From NCBI GenBank assembly GCA_002336805.1, contig DDEZ01000002.1, positions 1 to 64,000 on the forward strand: a stretch of 64,000 nt of DNA. The letters are read 5' to 3'. The position numbers and the translations under genes are program-made. Each line of letters begins with the position of its first letter. The first letter of the stretch is position 1. Source of the stretch: Bacteroidetes bacterium UBA1941 (GTDB lineage: Bacteria > Bacteroidota > Bacteroidia > Chitinophagales > LD1). The notes under the pieces are model-generated. The model was not told where the DNA came from. It was given only the letters and a program-made list of their open reading frames with translations, and made no database searches. This document shows positions 8,332 to 15,886 of this stretch, in pieces.

Positions 8332-8387
8332 ACCAATACAATAGCCGTATACAATATGATTTTAAGAATAGGAGAGATAGTGACTCT

Positions 8388-8517
8388 ATTATCTATCTGC
8401 CGGTGATCCGGCAGCAGGATTTAGCACCTTCAGCTGTCTGCGTAGCCGTTGGGCGTTATTGCAGACATGGGTTGCTAAGACATCAGCGGGCCTGTCCCTC
8501 CGTCTTTCTTGATAATC
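8388..8517 (-). promoter_or_regulatory. SAM-I (S-box) riboswitch controlling metH
   Basis: The minus strand carries the conserved S-box core in order: TTATCAAGAAAGAC, GGAGGGACAGGCCC, GATGTCTTAGCAACC, then AAGGTGCTAAATCC. Helices are complete. P1 pairs ATTATC with GATAAT. P2 pairs AAGAC with GTCTT. P3 pairs TGTCTGC with GCAGACA. P4 pairs CTGCCGG with CCGGCAG around ATCA. The metH start is about 139 bases downstream. No hairpin followed by a T-run is seen between them, so the output stage is not an obvious terminator; the stretch instead contains the palindromic element at 8280-8331. Confidence 0.94.
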
Positions 8518-8537
8518 ATACTGGTAAAGAGCGGCTG

Positions 8538-8567
8538 CAAATATAGGGTGAAAAGGCAAAAGTGCAA
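8538..8567 (-). promoter_or_regulatory. promoter of the metH riboswitch transcript
   Basis: On the minus strand, TTG (8567-8565), a 19-bp spacer, then TATATTTG (8545-8538), a perfect match to the Bacteroidota consensus. The predicted start, about 8532, places the riboswitch at the very 5' end of the transcript. Confidence 0.82.
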
Positions 8568-8572
8568 ATCGC

Positions 8573-9040
8573 CTAATCCTCGCCCTGCCAGTCTGCTCCC
8601 CGCTGTGATGGCGGTATATGCTCGCGCAGCTTGCGCCACATGTAGTGCGCATCAAAGAAACCGACGGCCTTATCAATTAGCCGGCTTCTTGGGTCAAAGA
8701 AATAGATGGTAGGCAGCTGCTCTACATGAAATAGGCGGCTATTGACCTCCAGGTCGTCAAAGTTTTCGAGATCGATGTAGTAGGCCAGATAGTTGTCATT
8801 GACCAGCGAGGCGATCTGCGGATTGGTAAAAACTTCTTTCTTGATCCGCTGGCATGGCACACACCAGGAGGCGGTGAAGAGGATGATGTACGGCTTATTC
8901 TCAAAGCGCACCAGCGCAGAGAAGGTGTCATACGGCATGTGTACGAACCGTACCGTGTCACGGCCAGGCACTGCGGTGGTATCCTGCGCCATAGCTGGCA
9001 CGGAGAGCCATAGCAGCAGACATAGCACCATATACCTCAT
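8573..9040 (-). CDS. exported thioredoxin-like protein
   Basis: A 155-aa periplasmic thioredoxin-fold protein. A signal peptide (1-19, ending in PAMAQ) is followed by a thioredoxin domain with the active-site motif SWCVPC (Cys60, Cys63) and the cis-proline segment EQLPTIYFF (about 107-115). The spacing fits thioredoxin-like/DUF255-type reductases that act on exported thiols. Located 36 bp downstream of trxA on the same strand, so periplasmic and cytoplasmic thioredoxins are likely cotranscribed. The metH promoter begins immediately after the stop codon. Confidence 0.85.
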   Translation of the reverse strand: MRYMVLCLLLWLSVPAMAQDTTAVPGRDTVRFVHMPYDTFSALVRFENKPYIILFTASWCVPCQRIKKEVFTNPQIASLVNDNYLAYYIDLENFDDLEVNSRLFHVEQLPTIYFFDPRSRLIDKAVGFFDAHYMWRKLREHIPPSQRGADWQGED

Positions 9041-9076
9041 GCGGCTAAGCTACGGCTTTTGCCCGAAGGGCAGCTA

Positions 9077-9379
9077 CTATTTGTGCTGCTCTATGACCTG
9101 GCGCAGCTGCTCCGCCGGCACTACTCCGGATTGCCTCCAGAGTGTCTTGCCGTTTTTGAAGAGGATCAGCGTGGGTACGCCCTGTATCTGGTAGGCGGCA
9201 GATGCCTGCGGGTTCTTGTCCACGTCTATCTTTACGATGCGTACGCCGTCTCCTACCATGTCTTTGAGCTGGGAGAGGATCGGCGCCATCATCTTGCACG
9301 GTCCGCACCACTCTGCTGAGAAATCTACCAGCACCGGCTGGTCTGAGCTGATCAGGTCATTAAAGTTTCCCTTTTCCAT
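9077..9379 (-). CDS. trxA: thioredoxin
   Basis: A 100-aa cytoplasmic thioredoxin of standard length. The catalytic motif AEWCGPCK has Cys25 and Cys28, the Asp of VDF at 19 and the cis-proline in GVPTLILF are in place, and there is no signal peptide. It reduces protein disulfides using thioredoxin reductase, which is not in the window. It is followed 36 bp later by an exported thioredoxin-like gene. The 195 bp upstream show no further gene and no clear promoter. Confidence 0.94.
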   Translation of the reverse strand: MEKGNFNDLISSDQPVLVDFSAEWCGPCKMMAPILSQLKDMVGDGVRIVKIDVDKNPQASAAYQIQGVPTLILFKNGKTLWRQSGVVPAEQLRQVIEQHK

Positions 9380-9574
9380 ATCTGCTTCTTTTCTTTTTAG
9401 TTATTTAAAAGTTGGAGCCGGAGGCATACCTGTGTGGAGCTATTCTATCACCCTCCCTCATTTCCTCGCTATCCATCAGGCAGATACCCCCGGCATCCAA
9501 ACAACCAATCCCGTGCCTGAGTTGCCACCGCCACCTTGTCAGGGCAAAACCGGCAGGGAATCGTGAAAGATCTG

Positions 9575-9778
9575 TTACTTTTTGTCACTGGTATTGATAC
9601 CAAATGGCAGGTAGAGCGGGCAGACACCTATGATGCTGGTCAGCACAAAGATGCCCCCTACCGCCAGCAGGCCTATGGCTACCGGGCCACTCAGCATACC
9701 GGTGAAATATAAAGCGACGATGACCAGCGCTACGATCACTCTGAGCACACGGTCCAGGTTTCCCATATTCTTTTTCAT
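9575..9778 (-). CDS. DUF2892 / YgaP-like inner-membrane protein
   Basis: A 67-aa protein with two membrane helices (about 10-28 and 31-50) and the family pattern MGNLDRVLRVIVALVI at the start and IIGVCPLYLPFGI near the end. This domain is the membrane part of YgaP-type rhodaneses; here it stands alone without the rhodanese. The ATG at 9778 gives the usual family N-terminus; a longer form starting about 10 codons upstream is possible. In many Bacteroidota this small protein lies beside a Crp/Fnr regulator, as here (regulator stop at 9854). Confidence 0.78.
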   Translation of the reverse strand: MKKNMGNLDRVLRVIVALVIVALYFTGMLSGPVAIGLLAVGGIFVLTSIIGVCPLYLPFGINTSDKK

Positions 9779-9853
9779 CTGCATGGATTTTATGATGCAA
9801 AGGAACAAAGCCCGCAGCGCACGGACGGGAACAAATGTTACCTAATCCCAGTC

Positions 9854-10468
9854 TTATAAAAGCTCGATGGTGTGGCGGCCCAGCTTGAGCAGGCCCTTCT
9901 GCTCCATGGTACGCAGCAAGCGGCTGATAGCCTCTCGGTGAGTATGCAGCTCGTCTGCTATCTCCTGGTGGGTGATGTAGAGGGCCTTTGTATTGAGTGC
10001 CTTGGCACGCTCGCGCAGGTAGTGCAGGAGCTGTTTATCCATATTGCTAAAGGCGATGAGGTCTACCACAGACAGCAGCTCTGCAAATCTATTGCCGTAG
10101 GTATTATTGATAAACTGGCGCCACTCCGGGTAGCGCGACCACTCATCTATCATCTGCACCGGCACCAGCAGGATATCCGTATCATCTTCTGCTACTGCCC
10201 GCACAGGGCTTTTGCGGCCCGCCTGGCAGCAGTTGAGCGCCATAGCACAGGTCTCACCGGGATAGAGATGGTAGAGGAATACCTCGTTGCCATCTTCGTT
10301 TTGCCGCATGATACGGATAGCGCCCCTCGTCACGATGGGTACGAAGTGTATATCATCTCCGGGAGACATCATCACCTGGTCCTTGTCCAGATGCCGCGGC
10401 CGGCAGTACTTATTCAGCTCTTCATTGAGCTTTGAGTCTTTAAAAAATGAGGCGATCGTCTCAGTCAT
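9854..10468 (-). CDS. Crp/Fnr family transcriptional regulator
   Basis: A 204-aa regulator with an N-terminal cyclic-nucleotide-binding-like beta-roll (about 15-120) and a C-terminal winged helix (about 135-204) containing the recognition segment THQEIADELHTHREAISRLL. The four-cysteine N-terminal iron-sulfur motif of FNR is absent. The beta-roll also lacks a clear cAMP phosphate-binding motif, so the ligand is unknown. It precedes the DUF2892 gene and the thioredoxin genes on the same strand and may control them (inference). The ATG at 10468 is chosen over one 7 codons upstream. Confidence 0.88.
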   Translation of the reverse strand: MTETIASFFKDSKLNEELNKYCRPRHLDKDQVMMSPGDDIHFVPIVTRGAIRIMRQNEDGNEVFLYHLYPGETCAMALNCCQAGRKSPVRAVAEDDTDILLVPVQMIDEWSRYPEWRQFINNTYGNRFAELLSVVDLIAFSNMDKQLLHYLRERAKALNTKALYITHQEIADELHTHREAISRLLRTMEQKGLLKLGRHTIELL

Positions 10469-10493
10469 AGCTATTTCAAAATTAAGCAAATAA

Positions 10494-10505
10494 CCCCGGC
10501 CGGGG
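10494..10505. repeat. perfect 12-bp palindrome CCCCGGCCGGGG between divergent genes
   Basis: Lies between the Crp/Fnr gene and trmB, 26 bp from the regulator start. It could be an operator or a structural element; no second copy was seen. Confidence 0.3.
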
Positions 10506-10552
10506 CCTTCCGTTTTTCAGTCCATCATTTTTGTATTAAAGTTGCACCCCAT

Positions 10553-11251
10553 ATGGCGGCAGGACGCAAAAACAAAAAAAAGAAGATAGCAGAGGTCAAT
10601 ACCCTGCCCAATGTATTTCAGTGCCCGGAGTATCATGAGACGCAGCTCTATGACGCATCCGGCCAGCGGCTGGACCTGAAAGGCCACTGGAATGAACTCG
10701 TCTTCAAAAACAACCATCCGATCACACTGGAGCTGGCCTGCGGCAAAGGGGACTATACTGTAGCCCTGGCTGCGCGCTATCCTGATCGCAACTTCATAGG
10801 CGTAGATATCAAGGGCCCGCGCATCCATGCCGGCGCCAAGCATGCGGTAGAGCAGGACCTGCACAATGTCGCCTTTGCGCGCATCAAGATCCAGAACATC
10901 TTGAATTTCTTTGGCACCGGTGAGATAGATGAGATATGGATCACTTTCCCGGACCCGTACCCCAAAGACCGCCATGAGAAGCACCGCCTGACCTACAAAG
11001 ACTTCCTGGCCAAATACCAGCAGGTGCTAAAGCCCGGTGGTGTGGTCAACTTTAAGATGGATGACATCGATATGTTTCACTATACACGTGACAGCGCTCT
11101 GGCCTTTGGCTGTGAGATGCTCTACTACCAGGAGGACATCTATAGTGCCCCACTGGAGCGCGAGGAGCTATCTATCAAGACCTTCTACGAGAAGCAGCAC
11201 ATAGCAGACGGCCGCAAGATCAACTATCTGCGTTTCCGCTTTAAGCAGTAA
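10553..11251 (+). CDS. trmB: tRNA (guanine-46-N7)-methyltransferase
   Basis: A 232-aa TrmB, which methylates G46 in the tRNA variable loop with SAM. The SAM-binding motif LELACGKGDYTVALA lies at about 63-77, the acidic GVDIKGPR follows, and the family signature TFPDPYPKDRHEKHR is near 138-152. The lysine-rich N-terminus (residues 5-11) fits tRNA binding. Divergent from the Crp/Fnr gene. An imperfect box CATTTTTG (10526-10533) lies 19 bases upstream of the ATG. Confidence 0.94.
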   Translation: MAAGRKNKKKKIAEVNTLPNVFQCPEYHETQLYDASGQRLDLKGHWNELVFKNNHPITLELACGKGDYTVALAARYPDRNFIGVDIKGPRIHAGAKHAVEQDLHNVAFARIKIQNILNFFGTGEIDEIWITFPDPYPKDRHEKHRLTYKDFLAKYQQVLKPGGVVNFKMDDIDMFHYTRDSALAFGCEMLYYQEDIYSAPLEREELSIKTFYEKQHIADGRKINYLRFRFKQ

Positions 11252-11311
11252 TTTCAGACTTACAAAGGCTATCCTGCCGAAATCAAACATCCGAAATCCG
11301 AAATCTGTATC

Positions 11312-11689
11312 ATGGCCAAAACACCTGAAAAGCCAAAAGAAGTACAATACTCTCCGGAGTCTTATTCCTTCTTTGAGAATGTGTGGGAGGTAGCCAGGCT
11401 GGTACCCAAGGGCCGGGTGACATCATACGGGGCTATAGCGCGCTACCTCGGCACCGGCAGGTCTGCCCGTATGGTAGGCTGGGCTATGAATGCAGTAGAT
11501 AAGTCTAGGCTGAAAGTACCGGCACACCGCGTGGTCAACTCGCAGGGGCTACTCACCGGCAAGCATCACTTCAAAACGCCCGATCTCATGCAGGAGCTTC
11601 TGGAGAAAGAGAAAGTAAAAGTCAAAAACGATCAGGTGGTGGATTTCAAAAAGCTCTTCTGGGATCCCATGAAAGAGCTTGATCTGTAG
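11312..11689 (+). CDS. alkyltransferase-like protein (MGMT homologue lacking the acceptor Cys)
   Basis: A 125-aa protein with only the C-terminal DNA-binding half of O6-methylguanine-DNA methyltransferase. The family core GRVTSYGAIARYLG (34-47) with Tyr39, and SARMVGWAM (51-59) with the Arg finger at 53, are present. The active-site PCHR is replaced by PAHR (70-73), so it cannot accept an alkyl group. Known alkyltransferase-like proteins bind O6-alkylguanine and hand the lesion to nucleotide excision repair. A C-terminal extension (about 90-125) is rich in Lys and Asp. It follows trmB by 60 bp. Confidence 0.9.
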   Translation: MAKTPEKPKEVQYSPESYSFFENVWEVARLVPKGRVTSYGAIARYLGTGRSARMVGWAMNAVDKSRLKVPAHRVVNSQGLLTGKHHFKTPDLMQELLEKEKVKVKNDQVVDFKKLFWDPMKELDL

Positions 11690-11733
11690 TCTTACAGACC
11701 TGAAAATCAACAACATTTCATCAAAATAGAATT

Positions 11734-11749
11734 AATTTCAATTGAAATT
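11734..11749. repeat. perfect 16-bp palindrome AATTTCAATTGAAATT
   Basis: In the AT-rich 162-bp gap between the alkyltransferase-like gene and the large T9SS gene. A possible operator; the T9SS gene start lies about 100 bp downstream. Confidence 0.4.
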
Positions 11750-11781
11750 TCGGTTAATTGCGTTGACCGACAACTAGTTAT

Positions 11782-11812
11782 CGTTCGTTTACACAAAACA
11801 ACCGTTCGTTTA
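11782..11812 (+). promoter_or_regulatory. direct repeat CGTTCGTTTA, 21 bp apart
   Basis: Two identical 10-mers at 11782-11791 and 11803-11812, two helical turns apart and thus on one DNA face. This is the arrangement expected for a dimeric activator upstream of a promoter. A partial -7 box CATTTTTG lies at 11824-11831, 20 bases before the ATG. Confidence 0.4.
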
Positions 11813-11851
11813 TAGATTTTTCTCATTTTTGCCGGTAAACAAACAGGCAAA

Positions 11852-14800
11852 ATGAAGAAACAATTATTCTCCCTGCTCACATGTATCGGTCTGTCGCTGG
11901 CCTCTATGGCTCAGACGGCTGTGCCGAATGGTGAGTACGAAAACTGGCAGAATGTAGGCCAATCTACCGAGGAGCCTACCAACTGGAACTCCAACAAAAC
12001 CGGTGGCGGATTTGCCACCAGCGGGCCGCAGACCTGCTTTCGCGATACGAGCACGCTCAATGGCGGCTCCTACTGCATGAAGATCAAGACCGGATCATAC
12101 TTCGGCATCGTAGTAAATGGTTCTGGCTCTACGGGCAAGATAGAAGCCCCATCCACCAGCAAATCTGAAGGCTATATCCACACGATAGCAGGCGATCCGA
12201 GTTATTCATCTGCATTCACCGGTCGCCCGGATAGCATCGTATTCTGGTATCGCTATACCAAGGCTGGCAGTGACTACCCTAAGATCGAAACCCGCCTACA
12301 CATAGGCAATGCCTATGCACCGGAGACACCGGTGAATGGCAACCACCCGGACAGTACCGTCAATATAGTAGCTCGCGCCCTCTGGAATGGTCCTGCCAAC
12401 TCTGTGGCTACATGGACCAGGATATCCATACCATTTACCTATGTAGATGCACGAATACCTCAATATATACTGGTGACCATGACCAGCACCGGCGATCAGA
12501 ACGGCGGTACATCAGGTTCTACGCTCTGGGTAGACGGTATGACAGCGATCTACAATCCGACCCTCACTACATCCACTACCGTCTCTACCGGACCATATTA
12601 TGTATCTACCTCGCAGGGCGCTTCTATCTCTGTACCATTTACCATGACGGGCACTTTCTCTGCCGGCAATACAGTGACAGCGCAGCTGTCTGATGCCAGC
12701 GGTTCTTTCGCCAGTCCGGTCACGATCGGATCAGCTACCGCTACAGCCTCCGGCACTGTCACGGCTACTATACCTGCGGGTACTGCTACCGGTACCGGCT
12801 ATCGTGTGCGCGTAGTGTCCAGCTCACCAGCTATCACCGCCGCGAATAATGGCAGCAATATCACCATCTACCTCGTAGGCAATAGCATCGCTCCTGCTAC
12901 CGCCCAGACCATCGTAGCCGGCGCAAATGGCTCAGCACTGACAGTGACCGAGACACCTGCAGCCACCTCACGCGAGTGGAGATATGCTACCACCTCAGGC
13001 GGCCCATATAGCAGTTTCACTACAGCTCAGACGGGCACTACCTATACACCAAACTTTGCCACAGCCGGTACCTACTATGTGGTATGTGCATCTACCTATC
13101 CGGGAGGCCTGACCACCACCAGCACACAGGTAGTGATCAATGTGGTAAGCAATGAGATCACGCCATCTACCTCGCAGAGCCTGCTGGTAGGCGTATCCGG
13201 CACTACCCTGACTGTGACAGAGACCCCGACTGCCACCTCACGCGAGTGGAAGTATGCTACTACATCAGGCGGCCCATACAGCAGCTTTGGCTCCGCGCAG
13301 ACAGGCACTCAGTACACTCCGGTATTTAATACAGCGGGCACCTACTACGTAGTATGCCAGTCGGTGATCAGCGGCGTGACGGCGACCAGCAATGAAGTGA
13401 TCGTGTCTGTAGGCAATGCTACTATCACGACCTCCGCAGTCACAGGTTCACCTTTCCTCTTCAGCCCATCTGCACCTGACGCAGCGGTGAATGTGCCATA
13501 CACTACCAGCGGTACTTTCAACAGTGGCAACGTATTTACTGCGCAGCTATCCGATGCTTCTGGTTCTTTTGCAGCTCCGACGACTATCGGTACGCGCACA
13601 GCTACTACTGCGGGCACTATCTCTGCTACCATCCCTCATACTACACCGGCCGGCACAGCCTATCGTATCCGCGTCATCTCATCTAACCCTGCCATACTCG
13701 GCAGCGACAACGGTACAGACCTGGCAGTGGACCAGTTTCACAACTCTATCGCTCCTACCAGCAGCCAGACCATCCAGATCAATACTGCTGGTACAGCTAT
13801 CACGGTGACGGCCTCACAGAGTAGCACACAGCTATGGGCCTACAGCACTACCAGCGGCTCAGGCTACACAGCCATCACCCCAGCTCAGACAGGTAGCAGT
13901 TATACACCGCAGTTTGCTACACCGGGCACGTACTACGTAGTATCTAAGTCTGTAAACCAGTACAACGATACTGTGACCAGCGGCGAGGTGATGATCACAG
14001 TGACCAACGGCACTACGCTGACCACCTCTGCAGTAGCAGGGTCTCCATTCCTCATATCGCACAAGGCAATGGTGATGGTGACAGTAAACTATACCAGCAA
14101 TGCAGTATTCAACGCCGGCAATACATTCACTGCGCAGCTGTCTGACGCGAGTGGCAGCTTTACCAATGCAGTAAACATAGGTCAGGTGGCCAGCATTACA
14201 CCTGCTGCCATCTCTGCCCAGATACCAAACTCATCCCTGGCTGGCACAGGCTATCGTATCCGCGTAGTATCCAGCGATCCTGCACTGACAGGTACTGACA
14301 ATGGCACCGACCTGCAGGTCATACCATTTGAAGTCTCTGTGTCATCCCTGGCACCTCAGCATACCTATACTCACTATGACGGCACTCCTATCTCTATCAC
14401 AGAGACACATCCTGCTACACGTGAGTGGGCATACAACTTTAACGGCAGCCAGAACTACATTTCCTTCTCACCAAAGGATACAGGCAGCGTCTATACACCT
14501 CACTTTGATCAGCCAGCCACCTATTATGTAGAGTGCACCTCAGTAAATGGCTGGAATGATAGTATCCGCACCGTAGCGATAGTGATCACTGTGACAGACT
14601 CTGTCAATATCGGAATACATGACCTTGCATCTGCTGATGTCCGCCTGTACTATACCGGCAATACGCTGGTAGTAGATATGGCTGGCTCTCAGCTGACAGC
14701 TACGAGTATAGAGCTGCTAGGTGTGACAGGGCAGACAGTACTCTCTGCACCTGTACGCAGCAGGGAGATCACGACCATACCATCAGACCTGCCGGGCGGC

Positions 14801-14863
14801 GTTTATATCTTCCGCCTCATGACCGATCGCGGCATGATAGCCGGCAAGCTGGTCAAGCAATAA
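11852..14863 (+). CDS. large modular surface protein with T9SS sorting domain
   Basis: A 1003-aa exported protein. Signal peptide (1-20). The N-terminal domain (about 22-235) resembles the putative carbohydrate-binding (PCMD/DUF4493-like) domains of Bacteroidota. Two alternating modules follow. Module A contains FNAGNTFTAQLSDASGSF-like segments and GTGYRIRVVSS, about three copies. Module B contains ATSREWKYATTSGGPYSSF-like segments and TAGTYYVVC, about five copies. The last 85 residues form a type A T9SS sorting domain ending GGVYIFRLMT...KLVKQ. Likely an adhesin or glycan-binding protein attached to the outer membrane. A strong terminator follows. Confidence 0.82.
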   Translation: MKKQLFSLLTCIGLSLASMAQTAVPNGEYENWQNVGQSTEEPTNWNSNKTGGGFATSGPQTCFRDTSTLNGGSYCMKIKTGSYFGIVVNGSGSTGKIEAPSTSKSEGYIHTIAGDPSYSSAFTGRPDSIVFWYRYTKAGSDYPKIETRLHIGNAYAPETPVNGNHPDSTVNIVARALWNGPANSVATWTRISIPFTYVDARIPQYILVTMTSTGDQNGGTSGSTLWVDGMTAIYNPTLTTSTTVSTGPYYVSTSQGASISVPFTMTGTFSAGNTVTAQLSDASGSFASPVTIGSATATASGTVTATIPAGTATGTGYRVRVVSSSPAITAANNGSNITIYLVGNSIAPATAQTIVAGANGSALTVTETPAATSREWRYATTSGGPYSSFTTAQTGTTYTPNFATAGTYYVVCASTYPGGLTTTSTQVVINVVSNEITPSTSQSLLVGVSGTTLTVTETPTATSREWKYATTSGGPYSSFGSAQTGTQYTPVFNTAGTYYVVCQSVISGVTATSNEVIVSVGNATITTSAVTGSPFLFSPSAPDAAVNVPYTTSGTFNSGNVFTAQLSDASGSFAAPTTIGTRTATTAGTISATIPHTTPAGTAYRIRVISSNPAILGSDNGTDLAVDQFHNSIAPTSSQTIQINTAGTAITVTASQSSTQLWAYSTTSGSGYTAITPAQTGSSYTPQFATPGTYYVVSKSVNQYNDTVTSGEVMITVTNGTTLTTSAVAGSPFLISHKAMVMVTVNYTSNAVFNAGNTFTAQLSDASGSFTNAVNIGQVASITPAAISAQIPNSSLAGTGYRIRVVSSDPALTGTDNGTDLQVIPFEVSVSSLAPQHTYTHYDGTPISITETHPATREWAYNFNGSQNYISFSPKDTGSVYTPHFDQPATYYVECTSVNGWNDSIRTVAIVITVTDSVNIGIHDLASADVRLYYTGNTLVVDMAGSQLTATSIELLGVTGQTVLSAPVRSREITTIPSDLPGGVYIFRLMTDRGMIAGKLVKQ

Positions 14864-14885
14864 AGCTCATTGGTTTGTTTATAGT

Positions 14886-14919
14886 GCCCCGGTGCGCCCA
14901 CCTGTGCCGGGGCTTTTTT
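14886..14919 (+). terminator. intrinsic terminator after the 1003-aa surface protein gene
   Basis: GCCCCGG (14886-14892) pairs with CCGGGGC (14907-14913), followed by TTTTTT. Confidence 0.85.
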
Positions 14920-14934
14920 ATGTGCCTGCGGATA

Positions 14935-15819
14935 TTATTCAAATACCTCTGTCACTACTTTTCCTTCCCAGCAGTCAGGCGTTTTGGCATTAAACATCTT
15001 TGCAATGGTAACCGGCAGGTCGTAGTTATTGACCGGAGTAGTGATGTGATGACCCTTTTTGATACCCGCACCAGACAGCACAAATGGCACATTGACCTCC
15101 TGAGGTGTATTGCCACCGTGGTTTTTGCCTATGCCGCCATGGTCAGCTATGATCACAAAGACCGTGCTCTCCAGCATGCCGGCCTTTTTTACTGCGGCTA
15201 TATACTTGCCTATAGACTTATCTACGCGCGCTACAGCATCATAGTATTCCTTGGTACCATGCCCATACTTGTGCCCCGTTTCATCCACGTTATTGAAATG
15301 GATAAAGAGAAACTCCGGCTTGCGCACGCTGATCACCGTAGGTACACGCACATCTGTGACACCCTCCAGTATAGTGCGCTGACGTATAGAGCATACATGA
15401 TCCTCTACCAGGCGGCGAAAACTCCACCACTCCATGATACAGGCTATCTGCGCTTTCTTATTATTCTCCCTCAACACACGAAAAATAGTCGGGAATACAT
15501 GCCCTTTCTTGCCTCCGCAATAGGAGATGTCCTTGATCTGTGAGCGCTGCCAGTCGTTGCTCCAGATGCCATGCACCTTTGGCGGTACGCCGTCTATGAC
15601 AGAGGCCCAGTTGGTAGAGCTACTGGTGGGCATTTGTGCCTTGGCCTCCCATGTATAGCTGCCATGGGCTACCAGGCTGTCTATATTGGGCGTATAGGCT
15701 TTGTCTATACCATCAGGGCTGCACCCGTCTATGCCAAACACTACGACATGCTTGATGGTCTGGCCATAGGATATGAAATACAGAAGGAATGTGAGAGATA
15801 GGAGAAGGTGTTTTTTCAT
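14935..15819 (-). CDS. exported alkaline phosphatase-superfamily enzyme (nucleotide pyrophosphatase/phosphodiesterase type)
   Basis: A 294-aa exported enzyme. Signal peptide about 1-19. The alkaline-phosphatase metal and nucleophile motifs are visible: FGIDGCS (28-34), SSSTNWAS (66-73) with Thr69 as candidate nucleophile, NVDETGHKYGH (about 180-190), and ADHGGIGKNHGG with Asp/His ligands. This arrangement is that of type I phosphodiesterases/nucleotide pyrophosphatases rather than classical PhoA. Substrate unknown. The ATG at 15819 is three codons inside a slightly longer frame and gives a normal signal peptide. Confidence 0.88.
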   Translation of the reverse strand: MKKHLLLSLTFLLYFISYGQTIKHVVVFGIDGCSPDGIDKAYTPNIDSLVAHGSYTWEAKAQMPTSSSTNWASVIDGVPPKVHGIWSNDWQRSQIKDISYCGGKKGHVFPTIFRVLRENNKKAQIACIMEWWSFRRLVEDHVCSIRQRTILEGVTDVRVPTVISVRKPEFLFIHFNNVDETGHKYGHGTKEYYDAVARVDKSIGKYIAAVKKAGMLESTVFVIIADHGGIGKNHGGNTPQEVNVPFVLSGAGIKKGHHITTPVNNYDLPVTIAKMFNAKTPDCWEGKVVTEVFE

Positions 15820-15825
15820 AGTGCG

Positions 15826-15833
15826 CAAATATA
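15826..15833 (-). promoter_or_regulatory. perfect TATATTTG -7 box 6 bases before the phosphodiesterase start
   Basis: An 8/8 match to TAnnTTTG whose last G is separated from the ATG by 6 bases, which would give a leaderless or nearly leaderless mRNA. No TTG at the standard -33 distance. Confidence 0.5.
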
Positions 15834-15886
15834 TAGTGGGCGACCAACCGCTAAAGCGAATTCAGCTCAACGCACCATTATCACCG

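Noticed and set aside
9412..9597. Open frame on the plus strand between trxA and the DUF2892 gene
   Set aside because: Runs antisense into the DUF2892 gene, no family features, no start signals.
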